A DNA stretch of 64,000 nucleotides, taken from assembly GCA_016401345.1 (NCBI GenBank), contig JAEACG010000001.1, forward strand, positions 62,001-126,000, written 5' to 3'. The notes beneath the pieces are model-generated. The model did no database searches, was not told the origin of the DNA, and saw only the letters and a list, made by a program, of their open reading frames with translations. Shown one piece after another: positions 56,862-64,000 of this stretch. The DNA is from Fictibacillus nanhaiensis (lineage in GTDB: Bacteria > Bacillota > Bacilli > Bacillales > Fictibacillaceae). Position 1 is the stretch's first letter, and each line of letters starts with the position of its first letter. The position numbers and the translations under genes were made by a program.

Positions 56862-56958
56862 GATGTATCACATCCTTATTTAAAATTGTTTTTACGCAAC
56901 AAAAGAATACGTTTCTAACTTCATATCAATACTAATGTTAGATTGTGAGGGATAGATC

Positions 56959-57567
56959 ATGAAAGTTAACAAAATCCATGTGGTTCTATTAATCATCGTT
57001 TTCTTCTTTTTTCTGTGGTCACTTATTAAACCTGCACATTATCCAATATGGATACTAGAAGTTGCTCCATCTGTTATCGCTATAATCTTCGTTTTCTTCC
57101 TTTATAAAAAGCTAAGGTTCACTTCTTTTACATATTGCATCATTGCTTTATTATCGATTTTGACATTCATAGGTGGACATTATACCTATGATGACGTTCC
57201 CTTTTTCGATTGGCTGCAGCAGCACTATGATTTGAACCGCAATCACTATGATCGCTTTGGCCACTTTATGAAAGGTTTGTTGGCGATTGTTATACGCGAG
57301 ATTCTGCTTTTAAATACACCTTTGCGTTTAGGAAAATGGGTCCAATTTATTGCAATTAGTATTACGTTGGCAATAGCAGCACTCTATGAAATTGTTGAAT
57401 GGATCGCGGGCAAGATAGCAAAACGTGAAACAAAAGACTTTGTTGGTGCTCAAGGAGATATTTGGGATGCTCAATGGGATATGTCACTTACGCTACTCGG
57501 TTCACTCCTCGCATTGCTATTGCTCACTTCATGGCATAACAAGTTGATTAAAAAAGAAAAAAGGTAA
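56959..57567 (+). CDS. YjdF/DUF2238 membrane protein
   Basis: A 202-residue protein with five or six membrane segments. The family signature HYDRFGHFMKGLLAIVIREI and ALYEIVEWIAGKIA, then QGDIWDAQWDMSLTLLGSLL, is clear. Acidic residues and histidines in the membrane segments are conserved in this family; function unknown. GAGGGATAG precedes ATG. Divergent from the hydrolase gene. Confidence 0.82.
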   Translation: MKVNKIHVVLLIIVFFFFLWSLIKPAHYPIWILEVAPSVIAIIFVFFLYKKLRFTSFTYCIIALLSILTFIGGHYTYDDVPFFDWLQQHYDLNRNHYDRFGHFMKGLLAIVIREILLLNTPLRLGKWVQFIAISITLAIAALYEIVEWIAGKIAKRETKDFVGAQGDIWDAQWDMSLTLLGSLLALLLLTSWHNKLIKKEKR

Positions 57568-57656
57568 TTTTATTGTTTCATTAGTATTAGATCAATTTGA
57601 TGCAAACCCTTCTATTGTTTTCCTTTTTTCGTCATAAACAAAACTGAGGTGAGAAA

Positions 57657-57956
57657 ATGCAAAAAGTAAGCTCGACCGTTTGTACATTTATTGCGGGGTT
57701 TCTGTTGTTCTTTGCATGGTCTGGTTATTTAAAGGATGAGTTTAATATAAGTGAGTATCGAGGTTTCATCGTTAAAAAGGAAAGAACGGATAAAGTAATT
57801 AGCATTGGAGATTCATTCGTAACAGAACCACATTACATGGTTTTCTTTGAGAATGGTAAGAAGCTTCGTGTATCTAACGCTATATATATGAAGATAAAAG
57901 AAGGCAGACATACCGTGCTGATGAAACAAAATGATAACATCATCTTAATGAAATAA
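57657..57956 (+). CDS. Small membrane-anchored protein, unknown
   Basis: A 99-residue protein with a hydrophobic segment near residues 7-23 and an extracellular-type beta-rich tail (FIVKKERTDKVISIGDSF, PHYMVFFENGKKLRVSNAIY). GAGGTGAG lies upstream of ATG. No family recognised. A terminator follows that it shares with ykoC. Confidence 0.65.
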   Translation: MQKVSSTVCTFIAGFLLFFAWSGYLKDEFNISEYRGFIVKKERTDKVISIGDSFVTEPHYMVFFENGKKLRVSNAIYMKIKEGRHTVLMKQNDNIILMK

Positions 57957-57986
57957 AGAGACTGAAGGAATATAGTTTCAGTCTCT
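57957..57986. terminator. Convergent terminator of the small gene and the thiamine operon
   Basis: A perfect 10-bp stem AGAGACTGAA with TTCAGTCTCT (57957-57966 with 57977-57986). It starts right after the plus-strand stop and overlaps the ykoC stop. Confidence 0.8.
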
Positions 57987-58783
57987 CAATCAGATAAATA
58001 TCTCACATCCGTGTTTGGTAGGAATGGATAGTGGTTAGAAAGGAGATAGGCGAGTCCTATCAGAACAAAAAAATAGCATAAGAATATTAGATCATTTCTT
58101 GAAAATCCGACCTCATAATAAAAGGTCCTTTTTCTGTTCGATTGAAATCGTTTTGCTTCCATTGAAACGGCTATACGATAAGCTCTACGAATGCTTTGTG
58201 ATAATAAAGGAATCGCTAGCCTCTCTATTTTTTTAAGCAAGTGATTTTTTTGTTCGATTCCTCTGACTCTTTGAGCATTGATAATAATTTGGTATTCCTC
58301 AATCATGATAGGGATTAATCGAATGGCTGCCATGAAGCTATAAGCAAACTTCGGTGGCAGTTTAAGTTGTTGCATGAGAGAATAAAACAGCATAACTGGT
58401 TTGGTAGTTAAAGCAAATATCAATCCAAGTATCGCAAATGATAAAGCTCTAAATCCTAAATGAATGCCTCTTATCAAACTCTCCTCTGATATTTGAATAT
58501 ATGCCCATTTAAACAAGATCGTTTCTCCCTTTCCAAATAGAATCATGGAAGAAGAAGTTGATAGAAAAACAAACAAAAAGGGCAGAGATAGTAAGAGTAA
58601 TTGCTTATAAGAATATCCTGTACCAAATATAAACAATGTTAAGATCACGCAAGAAAAACCGACCATGAAGTTAAGATAATGAATGTTGATGGCTAATATG
58701 AACAGACCCAATATTGTTAGTAGTTTTAGAGATGGATTTATGCTGTGTAACCAAGTGTACTTCCCACTAAATAATGAATTCAT
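57986..58783 (-). CDS. ykoC: ECF transporter transmembrane subunit YkoC (EcfT)
   Basis: The energy-coupling membrane subunit of the YkoEDC thiamine-precursor (hydroxymethylpyrimidine) importer. The 265 residues form 4-5 membrane segments and contain the EcfT coupling helix with AAIRLIPIMIEEYQIII, NAQRVRGIE and SMEAKRF, the Ala-Arg-Gly-type motifs that contact the ATPases. Start at ATG 58783 with GAGGGGG 7 bases before; it overlaps the end of ykoD by 17 bases. Confidence 0.92.
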   Translation of the reverse strand: MNSLFSGKYTWLHSINPSLKLLTILGLFILAINIHYLNFMVGFSCVILTLFIFGTGYSYKQLLLLSLPFLFVFLSTSSSMILFGKGETILFKWAYIQISEESLIRGIHLGFRALSFAILGLIFALTTKPVMLFYSLMQQLKLPPKFAYSFMAAIRLIPIMIEEYQIIINAQRVRGIEQKNHLLKKIERLAIPLLSQSIRRAYRIAVSMEAKRFQSNRKRTFYYEVGFSRNDLIFLCYFFVLIGLAYLLSNHYPFLPNTDVRYLSD

Positions 58784-60218
58784 GCAGAATCCCCCTCTGT
58801 ACGTTACCACCTTTATTGAGTTGAAGATCAGTTACAATTCTACCGTTCTGTACCTCCCATAACCGTGTTGCAAAACGTTCGGTAATATGATGATCATGTG
58901 TGACCATGAGAATGATCGTTCCTTTTTGACGCTCTTGTTCGATCATTTCCAAAATCTTAAACGTGTTTAAAGAGTCCTGACCAAAAGTTGGTTCATCAAG
59001 AAGCAAAATATTTGGTTTTTGTAAAAAAGCAGTGGCCACACTTAGACGTCTCTTCTGACCAACAGATAATTGATAAGGATGCTGCTCCTTTTTGCTTGTC
59101 AACTCCAGAGAAGAGAGTATCTCTTTTACATCGGATTCAATTTCTTGGTCATTTTTTAATCCATAGATTATTTCATCGTGAACTGAATTTGTTAAAAATT
59201 GATATTCAGGGTTCTGAAATACGAGGTAAAGAAGTCCAGAGATGTCTTTCGTTTTTCGAATAGGTACATCATTGATAAAATAGTCTCCAGATGTTTTTAT
59301 GAGCTGCATCAGAGCCAATAATAATGAACTCTTTCCTGCTCCGTTTTCACCCATTATTGTGACCCATTCTCCTGAATGGACTACTAAGTGATCTACCACG
59401 ATCTTAACTTCTTTGTTTCGATATCCTTTGAAAATCTGTAACTTCATGGTGTTTGGTAGTTCTTTCTTGTTATTCATGATTGGTTCTCGTTTATAATCAT
59501 CCCATGCACCAGGGTACCAAATTCCAAACTCTTTGAACTTTTCCTTATAATGAGTAAAGACCATTGAAGTGTTTCCATCAGCAAGAATTTCTCCATCTGG
59601 AGTAAATACAATGAGACGATCAGCGAAATCTAGGATTTTCTCAATTTTATGTTCAACAATGATCAACGTCTTATCTTTCCATATTCTTTTTACCGTTTCC
59701 CAAATTTGTTCTGTACCCTTTTCATCAATAAAAGCAGTCGGTTCATCTAAAAATATGACATCTGGTTTCAGTGCTAATACAGATGCAATCGCTAATCGTT
59801 GCTTCATTCCACCAGATAGATGTTGAATCGGTGTATGAATGTTCTCAAGCTCAAGACCAACCTCTTTTAATAAAGAACAAATCTTGCTAGACATCTCTTC
59901 TCGAGGCACTTCCAAGTTCTCAAGAACAAATGCTAATTCTTCATCAACATAGGGCATACAGAACTGAGTATCAGGATCTTGAAATACAAATCCCCATTGA
60001 TCAGGGATTTGTATGTCATCACATTTCATAGGAATATCAATTGTTCGTGGTACTAGTCCAGAAAGAACCTGCAACAATGTGGATTTGCCACATCCGGAGG
60101 TGCCAAGAAGAAGCACTTTTTCACCACGATTAATAGACAAACTCATATCTCTAAACAGCATTTTTGATTCGCCCGGAAACTTTAATCTCAGATTTCTCAC
60201 AGAAGTTACGCTTGTCAT
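58767..60218 (-). CDS. ykoD: Fused ECF transporter ATP-binding protein YkoD
   Basis: Two ABC ATPase domains in one 483-residue chain. Domain 1 (1-230) has Walker A GTSGCGKST, signature LSGGMKQR and Walker B VIFLDEPT. Domain 2 (about 260-483) has Walker A GENGAGKSS, signature LSVGQKRR and Walker B ILLLDEPT. It powers uptake by the YkoE and YkoC membrane subunits. Second gene after ykoE in the TPP-regulated operon. Confidence 0.95.
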   Translation of the reverse strand: MTSVTSVRNLRLKFPGESKMLFRDMSLSINRGEKVLLLGTSGCGKSTLLQVLSGLVPRTIDIPMKCDDIQIPDQWGFVFQDPDTQFCMPYVDEELAFVLENLEVPREEMSSKICSLLKEVGLELENIHTPIQHLSGGMKQRLAIASVLALKPDVIFLDEPTAFIDEKGTEQIWETVKRIWKDKTLIIVEHKIEKILDFADRLIVFTPDGEILADGNTSMVFTHYKEKFKEFGIWYPGAWDDYKREPIMNNKKELPNTMKLQIFKGYRNKEVKIVVDHLVVHSGEWVTIMGENGAGKSSLLLALMQLIKTSGDYFINDVPIRKTKDISGLLYLVFQNPEYQFLTNSVHDEIIYGLKNDQEIESDVKEILSSLELTSKKEQHPYQLSVGQKRRLSVATAFLQKPNILLLDEPTFGQDSLNTFKILEMIEQERQKGTIILMVTHDHHITERFATRLWEVQNGRIVTDLQLNKGGNVQRGILHEFII

Positions 60219-60231
60219 CCAACCACCTCAG

Positions 60232-60813
60232 TTATTGATCTAACGCTTCATGATCCTTTTTTGACGAAGATCGTACTAAATTCGTCACACCTGTAGCCTC
60301 TAAAGCTTTTGCGATAGAAACGGCAAACAATCCTGTAAACAAGATAGAACCGATTATTCTAAATACGATAAATAATGTTAGATTCCATGTTGAAAGATCA
60401 CCGATATATCCTTTGTAAAAGTCCATGATTAAAGATCCTGCACATGAACCTAGTGCAGCAAGTGAGATGATGAAAAGGTCAAATCGTTTATAACGAAATG
60501 CGAATAGGATAAATTCTGCAAACAATCCTTGAATGAGTCCGTATAGTAACACTTCAAGTCCAAATTCAGAACCCATCAAAAATTCTCCTGAAGAAGCAGC
60601 AATTTCAGCCAATAGGGCAACTCCAGGCTTTCGAATGATTAGGAATGCAACGGTCGCAGCCATGAACCACATCCCATATATCAACTGATCGATGTGAAGG
60701 CCAAACGGTTTTACGGCATAATATAGAGGTCCCCAAATCTTATACAGTATGCCAAATGCGATAGAGATTACGATTGTTACAAGGATATCCGTTAACTTTA
60801 ACCCCTTTTGCAT
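60232..60813 (-). CDS. ykoE: ECF transporter substrate-binding subunit YkoE
   Basis: The membrane S-component that binds the thiamine precursor. About 193 residues with six hydrophobic segments; LTDILVTIVISIAFGILYKI at the start, and AEIAASSGEFLMGSEFGLEV is the family signature. Start taken at ATG 60813, one base after the tenA stop (TAGT-ATG), suggesting coupling; a GTG at 60825 is an alternative. Confidence 0.92.
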   Translation of the reverse strand: MQKGLKLTDILVTIVISIAFGILYKIWGPLYYAVKPFGLHIDQLIYGMWFMAATVAFLIIRKPGVALLAEIAASSGEFLMGSEFGLEVLLYGLIQGLFAEFILFAFRYKRFDLFIISLAALGSCAGSLIMDFYKGYIGDLSTWNLTLFIVFRIIGSILFTGLFAVSIAKALEATGVTNLVRSSSKKDHEALDQ

Positions 60814-60814
60814 A

Positions 60815-61519
60815 CTACCCTTCACTCCCGATCGTCGACGTGGTCAGGCTGAATGGAATCGGCCATTTTTCCAATGTATAAGCCATCTCCCAGAAGGAAT
60901 ACTCATACTGACAACTGATCAAGAAATGTTGAATCATCTTATTTCTCTCCACATCGCTTGCTTTTTCAGCCAATTGATTCAGTCTATCAATCTGCTCTTG
61001 TACAAGTTCTGTGAACCATTCACCGCCATATGCAGCGATCCACTCTTGATAGATGGGTTCTTGTGGTGTCGCCCCTTTGAATGTTTCACCAATCTCTTGA
61101 TAGATCCAATAACAAGGCAGAATGGCTGCGATAATTTCTCCCAAACTTCCAGACTCTGCAACTCGGTAAAGGTGAGATGTATAATGGTAAGCAGTGGGAG
61201 CAGGTTCAAAATCAGCTAGTTCTTCTTCTGTCACTCCAAGCTGTTTCATAAATGTCTCATGAAGTCCTAACTCCGCGTCATTTGTACCTTGTGCATGTGC
61301 TGCCATTCTAGAAGTCGTATACAAATCCTCAGCTCTTGCAGCCCCCATCGCTTGTATTCTTGCAAAATGAGATAAATAATACGAATCTTGTAATACATAG
61401 TACCTGAAGCGTTCTAAAGAAAGGTCACCATCTGCAATTCCCTTCACAAATGGATGTTGAAGGTTCGCTTCCCAAATAGAAGCCGCTCTTTCTCGCAAGA
61501 TATCAGTAAATGTGTTCAT
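60815..61519 (-). CDS. tenA: Aminopyrimidine aminohydrolase / thiaminase II TenA
   Basis: Converts degraded thiamine pyrimidines (formylaminopyrimidine products) to hydroxymethylpyrimidine for salvage. The all-helical 234-residue protein has the catalytic Cys136 in ILPCYWIYQEIG, the conserved HPFVKGIADGDL and RFRYYVLQDSYYL. Start at ATG 61519 with AAGGAGG 6 bases before; length matches the Bacillus enzyme. First gene of the TPP-controlled operon with the uptake genes. Confidence 0.95.
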   Translation of the reverse strand: MNTFTDILRERAASIWEANLQHPFVKGIADGDLSLERFRYYVLQDSYYLSHFARIQAMGAARAEDLYTTSRMAAHAQGTNDAELGLHETFMKQLGVTEEELADFEPAPTAYHYTSHLYRVAESGSLGEIIAAILPCYWIYQEIGETFKGATPQEPIYQEWIAAYGGEWFTELVQEQIDRLNQLAEKASDVERNKMIQHFLISCQYEYSFWEMAYTLEKWPIPFSLTTSTIGSEG

Positions 61520-61543
61520 ATGAATCCTCCTTGTTTTATCCAA

Positions 61544-61707
61544 CAAAAAAACCACTCTCAGCTAAGAAAGTGGTTGTATATGGAGAATTCAAAACAGGAA
61601 TAAAGACTCCGCAACACCACTTCCCTACGCTGGTATAATCCAGATCAGGTTCTAAGAGTCTCAAAGTCGCACTTTGATCTCAGCCTTATAAAAGGCACCC
61701 CTAGTGG
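61544..61707 (-). ncRNA. TPP riboswitch (THI element) with terminator
   Basis: The aptamer on the minus strand (61707 to 61617) shows GGGGTGCC, GGCTGAGA, AACCTGATCTGG and ACCAGCGTAGGGAAGTGG. A terminator stem follows (61551-61560 with 61566-61575, one mismatch, T-run at 61544-61550). TPP binding turns off tenA-ykoEDC. Confidence 0.97.
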
Positions 61708-61803
61708 TTCGTTTTTATATAGTTGGTTTCTGTCTTAAATGATAGCAGTCTCTTTTAGATTGTCAACTATTTTTAAGAAACACGACCTTTGTATAACAAA
61801 GTA

Positions 61804-61836
61804 AAAGGGCAAAGCCGTAGTATGGCATTACCCTTT
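61804..61836 (-). terminator. Terminator of ppaC
   Basis: Stem AAAGGG with CCCTTT (61804-61809 with 61831-61836), continued by GCC/GGC inside, with a T-rich 3' end on the minus strand. Confidence 0.7.
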
Positions 61837-61847
61837 AAAATCTTCAT

Positions 61848-62777
61848 TTATTTGCTCATCGCTTCTGTTAAAACAGGTACGATTTGTTTTTTACGAGAAA
61901 CAACACCTTTAAGGATGGCTGTATTGTTTTCTAATTTAACGTTATAAGCTTCTTCAACAGATTGTGATCTCTTACCAAGAGCTAACGCTGTCGAATCATT
62001 TGTTAAGATATCTGTTACAACAAACATGAACAGGTCTAGACCTTTGTCAGCAATCACTTTAGTAATCGCTGATTCCAAGTCTTCTTGATGCTTTAGTACA
62101 TCGCTAGCATCAACCGTATTCACTTGAGCAACTTCAATTTTGTTTTCACCAATGTTAAATTCTTTAGCATCAAGTGAAATCAATTCTTCAACAGATTTAT
62201 CACTTAAGTCAGCACCTGCTTTTAGCATTTCTAGACCGTACTTTTCCGCATCTACACCAGCAATTTCAGCAAGCTCGCGTGCTGCGGCAACATCTTCTTC
62301 TGTACAAGTAGGTGATTTAAACAACAATGAGTCAGAAATAATGGCAGAAAGCATAAGTCCGGCAATGTTTTTCTCAACTTGAACGCCTTTCTCTTTGTAC
62401 ATCTTGTTTAAGATTGTAGCTGTACAGCCAACAGGTTCAGCACGATAGTATAAAGGATCGCTTGTTTCAAAATTCGCGATACGATGATGGTCAATAACTT
62501 CTAATACTCTTACTTTGTCAATGTCATTTGCACTTTGTTGACGTTCATTATGGTCAACTAAGATTACCGCGTTTGCTTCAGCAGAGACATGTTCAACTAA
62601 ACGAGGAAGTTCAGCTTTAAAATAATCTAATGCATATTGTGTTTCACCATTGATCTCACCTAGGCGAATAGCTTCTACGTTTTGTCCTAATTTAGTCTTC
62701 AAGTCAGCGTAAACGAGAGCTGATGTAATCGTGTCAGTATCTGGATTTTTATGTCCAAAAATAAGTACTTTTTCCAT
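61848..62777 (-). CDS. ppaC: Manganese-dependent inorganic pyrophosphatase PpaC
   Basis: A family II (DHH) pyrophosphatase that hydrolyses PPi to phosphate, driving biosynthesis. The 309 residues carry the metal motifs GHKNPDTDT near residue 8, VDHNERQQS near 74 and the DHH motif [10 protein letters not shown] near 97, followed by the C-terminal DHHA2 domain with [14 protein letters not shown] is upstream of the ATG. A single gene. Confidence 0.96.
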   Translation of the reverse strand: MEKVLIFGHKNPDTDTITSALVYADLKTKLGQNVEAIRLGEINGETQYALDYFKAELPRLVEHVSAEANAVILVDHNERQQSANDIDKVRVLEVIDHHRIANFETSDPLYYRAEPVGCTATILNKMYKEKGVQVEKNIAGLMLSAIISDSLLFKSPTCTEEDVAAARELAEIAGVDAEKYGLEMLKAGADLSDKSVEELISLDAKEFNIGENKIEVAQVNTVDASDVLKHQEDLESAITKVIADKGLDLFMFVVTDILTNDSTALALGKRSQSVEEAYNVKLENNTAILKGVVSRKKQIVPVLTEAMSK

Positions 62778-62882
62778 GCGTCTACTCCTTATAAATAAAA
62801 GAATTGTTTTAGCCTAAGCCCTATTTTATCATATATAAAAAGCTTTTGGCTTTTGGAGTTTATTGTAGCATGGAAAAAAGTA

Positions 62883-64000
62883 TTAAGGCAAAATCGTACT
62901 TCCCATCAACGATAGATCCACTTGACGTGCACAATCACGTCCTTCTTGGATCGCCCAAACGATTAAACTTTGACCACGTCTAGAATCACCTGCTGCAAAT
63001 ACTCCATCTACATTTGTTCTATAGTCACCATGTTCAGCATCTACTTTGTTATGTTTAACTTCAACACCAAATTCTTTTAAGACTGGCAGTTCTGTACCCT
63101 CAAAACCGATCGCGATGAAAACAAGATCAGCTGGCCAGATTTTTTCAGATCCAGGAATTTCTTCAAAAACCATATTTCCTGCATCATCTGATGTTCTTTT
63201 CATCTGAATCGTATGAAGTTCTTTTAATCGACCATTATGATCTGATACGATTTTTTTCGTTTGAACGGAGTACTCTCTTGGATCATGTCCATATTGAGCA
63301 GTAGCTTCTTCATAGGCATAATCCATTGTGAAAATGTTAGGTTGCTCTGGCCACATGTTTGCATCACTGCGCACATCAGGAAGTTTAGGGTGCTTACCAA
63401 ATTGAACTACACTCTTACACTTTTGTCGAAGAGCCGTTGCCACACAGTCAGCACCAGTATCGCCACCACCAATTACGATTACATTCTTACCTTCTGCATC
63501 AATAAGTGGTTCAGAAACTTCGATGTTCAACAGCCTCTTCGTTGCTTGTGTTAAATAGTTCATAGCAAAATGAACACCATCAGCTTCTCTTCCTTGAAGA
63601 GTTAAATCTCTTTGTTTCTGTGCACCTGTACATAGAATTATAGAATCATATTGAATCTTTAGTTCCTCAGAGGTAACATCTTTTCCCACCTCTGTGTTAA
63701 GAATAAAATCAATACCCTCTTGTCTTAATAATTTGATTCTTCTTTCCACAACATCTTTATCCAACTTCATATTGGGAATTCCATACGTTAACAATCCGCC
63801 CGCTTTGTCTGCTCTCTCATAAACGGTAACAGAATGCCCCGCTTGGTTCAGCTGGTCAGCAGCAGCAAGTCCAGCTGGTCCTGAACCTACAATAGCGACT
63901 TTTTTTCCTGTTCTTCTTTCTGGAATCCTAGGTTGGATCCAGCCGTTTTCAAACCCTTTATCAATAATTGCTTTTTCAATGTTCTTTATGGTTACAGCAG
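62883..64000 (-). CDS. gltD: Glutamate synthase small subunit GltD (5' end outside window)
   Basis: The NADPH-oxidising subunit of glutamate synthase; it passes electrons to the large subunit. The frame is open to the window edge, so 372 codons of about 490 are visible. The FAD site VAIVGSGPAGLAAADQL, the loop GGLLTYGIPNMK and the NADPH site IGGGDTGADCVATAL are clear, and the end has the FAD motif VFAAGDSRRGQSLIVWAI. The N-terminal iron-sulfur domain and gltB, if present, lie beyond the edge. Confidence 0.93.
   Translation of the reverse strand, partial: AVTIKNIEKAIIDKGFENGWIQPRIPERRTGKKVAIVGSGPAGLAAADQLNQAGHSVTVYERADKAGGLLTYGIPNMKLDKDVVERRIKLLRQEGIDFILNTEVGKDVTSEELKIQYDSIILCTGAQKQRDLTLQGREADGVHFAMNYLTQATKRLLNIEVSEPLIDAEGKNVIVIGGGDTGADCVATALRQKCKSVVQFGKHPKLPDVRSDANMWPEQPNIFTMDYAYEEATAQYGHDPREYSVQTKKIVSDHNGRLKELHTIQMKRTSDDAGNMVFEEIPGSEKIWPADLVFIAIGFEGTELPVLKEFGVEVKHNKVDAEHGDYRTNVDGVFAAGDSRRGQSLIVWAIQEGRDCARQVDLSLMGSTILP

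Noticed and set aside
62838-62854. Terminator of gltD
   Set aside because: Only a 6-bp AT-rich stem AAAAGC/GCTTTT with a poor T-run; too weak to list as a feature.

Overview
The window looks like chromosomal DNA of a low-G+C, spore-forming-type Firmicute of the family Bacillaceae. The reasons are a Bacillus-type gluconate operon with a near-identical GntR operator, S-box, purine and TPP riboswitches on classical Bacillus genes, a YkoEDC thiamine-precursor transporter, AAGGAGG ribosome binding sites and many intrinsic terminators. Fictibacillus or a close relative is my guess and is not verified. I see no rRNA, tRNA, complete insertion sequence, prophage or CRISPR array.

Region by region: (1) 0.1-3.9 kb, gluconate operon gntR-gntK-gntP with promoter, operator and a candidate cre site. 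(2) 4.0-4.8 kb, a polysaccharide deacetylase. (3) 5-20.3 kb, a sulfur block with three SAM-I riboswitches: an S-box-controlled O-acetylhomoserine sulfhydrylase, a TauE/SafE-type exporter behind an unexplained short attenuator, an assimilatory sulfate reduction and siroheme operon (yezD-cysH-sat-cysC-sulfite reductase-DUF3906-sumT-sirB-sirC), then a third S-box and the methionine pair yitJ-metH. (4) 20.3-28.5 kb, a beta-lactamase-fold hydrolase, a YeeE/YedE sulfur transporter, a Thr-rich protein of possible spore-surface type, an aldehyde dehydrogenase, a VOC protein, a secreted nucleotidase and two gene remnants (a StyA-like flavoprotein and a LAGLIDADG endonuclease). (5) 28.8-36.3 kb, the xpt-pbuX purine salvage operon with its riboswitch, an SGNH esterase, a class D sortase beside an acidic LPTTA protein, a BdbD-BdbC disulfide pair and a YebC-family regulator. 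(6) 36.4-41.9 kb, a tctCBA tricarboxylate transporter with its own two-component system. (7) 41.9-57.9 kb, speD, an MFS transporter, a very large membrane protein, a permease, AlaX and YbaK tRNA-editing proteins, a TipAS-type MerR regulator with its operator, an AAC(6')-like acetyltransferase, an AbrB-family transporter and several small membrane or unknown proteins. (8) 58-64 kb, the tenA-ykoE-ykoD-ykoC operon under a TPP riboswitch, ppaC and the truncated start of gltD.

How the genes work together: the 5-20 kb block takes sulfate to sulfide (Sat, CysC, CysH, siroheme sulfite reductase), supplies the siroheme cofactor (SumT, SirB, SirC), fixes sulfide into homocysteine (O-acetylhomoserine sulfhydrylase) and methylates it to methionine (YitJ, MetH). 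SAM riboswitches at three entry points give end-product feedback. The YeeE/YedE and TauE/SafE membrane proteins probably move sulfur compounds. The gluconate and tricarboxylate systems both carry cre-like sites, which points to carbon catabolite control.

The most unusual structures are a five-unit repeat with an exact 21-nt period between speD and an MFS gene, a dispersed-type Bacillaceae repeat inside the leader of the sulfate operon, the short attenuator before the TauE-type gene, the sortase and LPTTA protein pair, and the layered control signals at the tct promoter. No clearly new multi-gene system is evident; the novelty is mainly in regulatory and repeat DNA.
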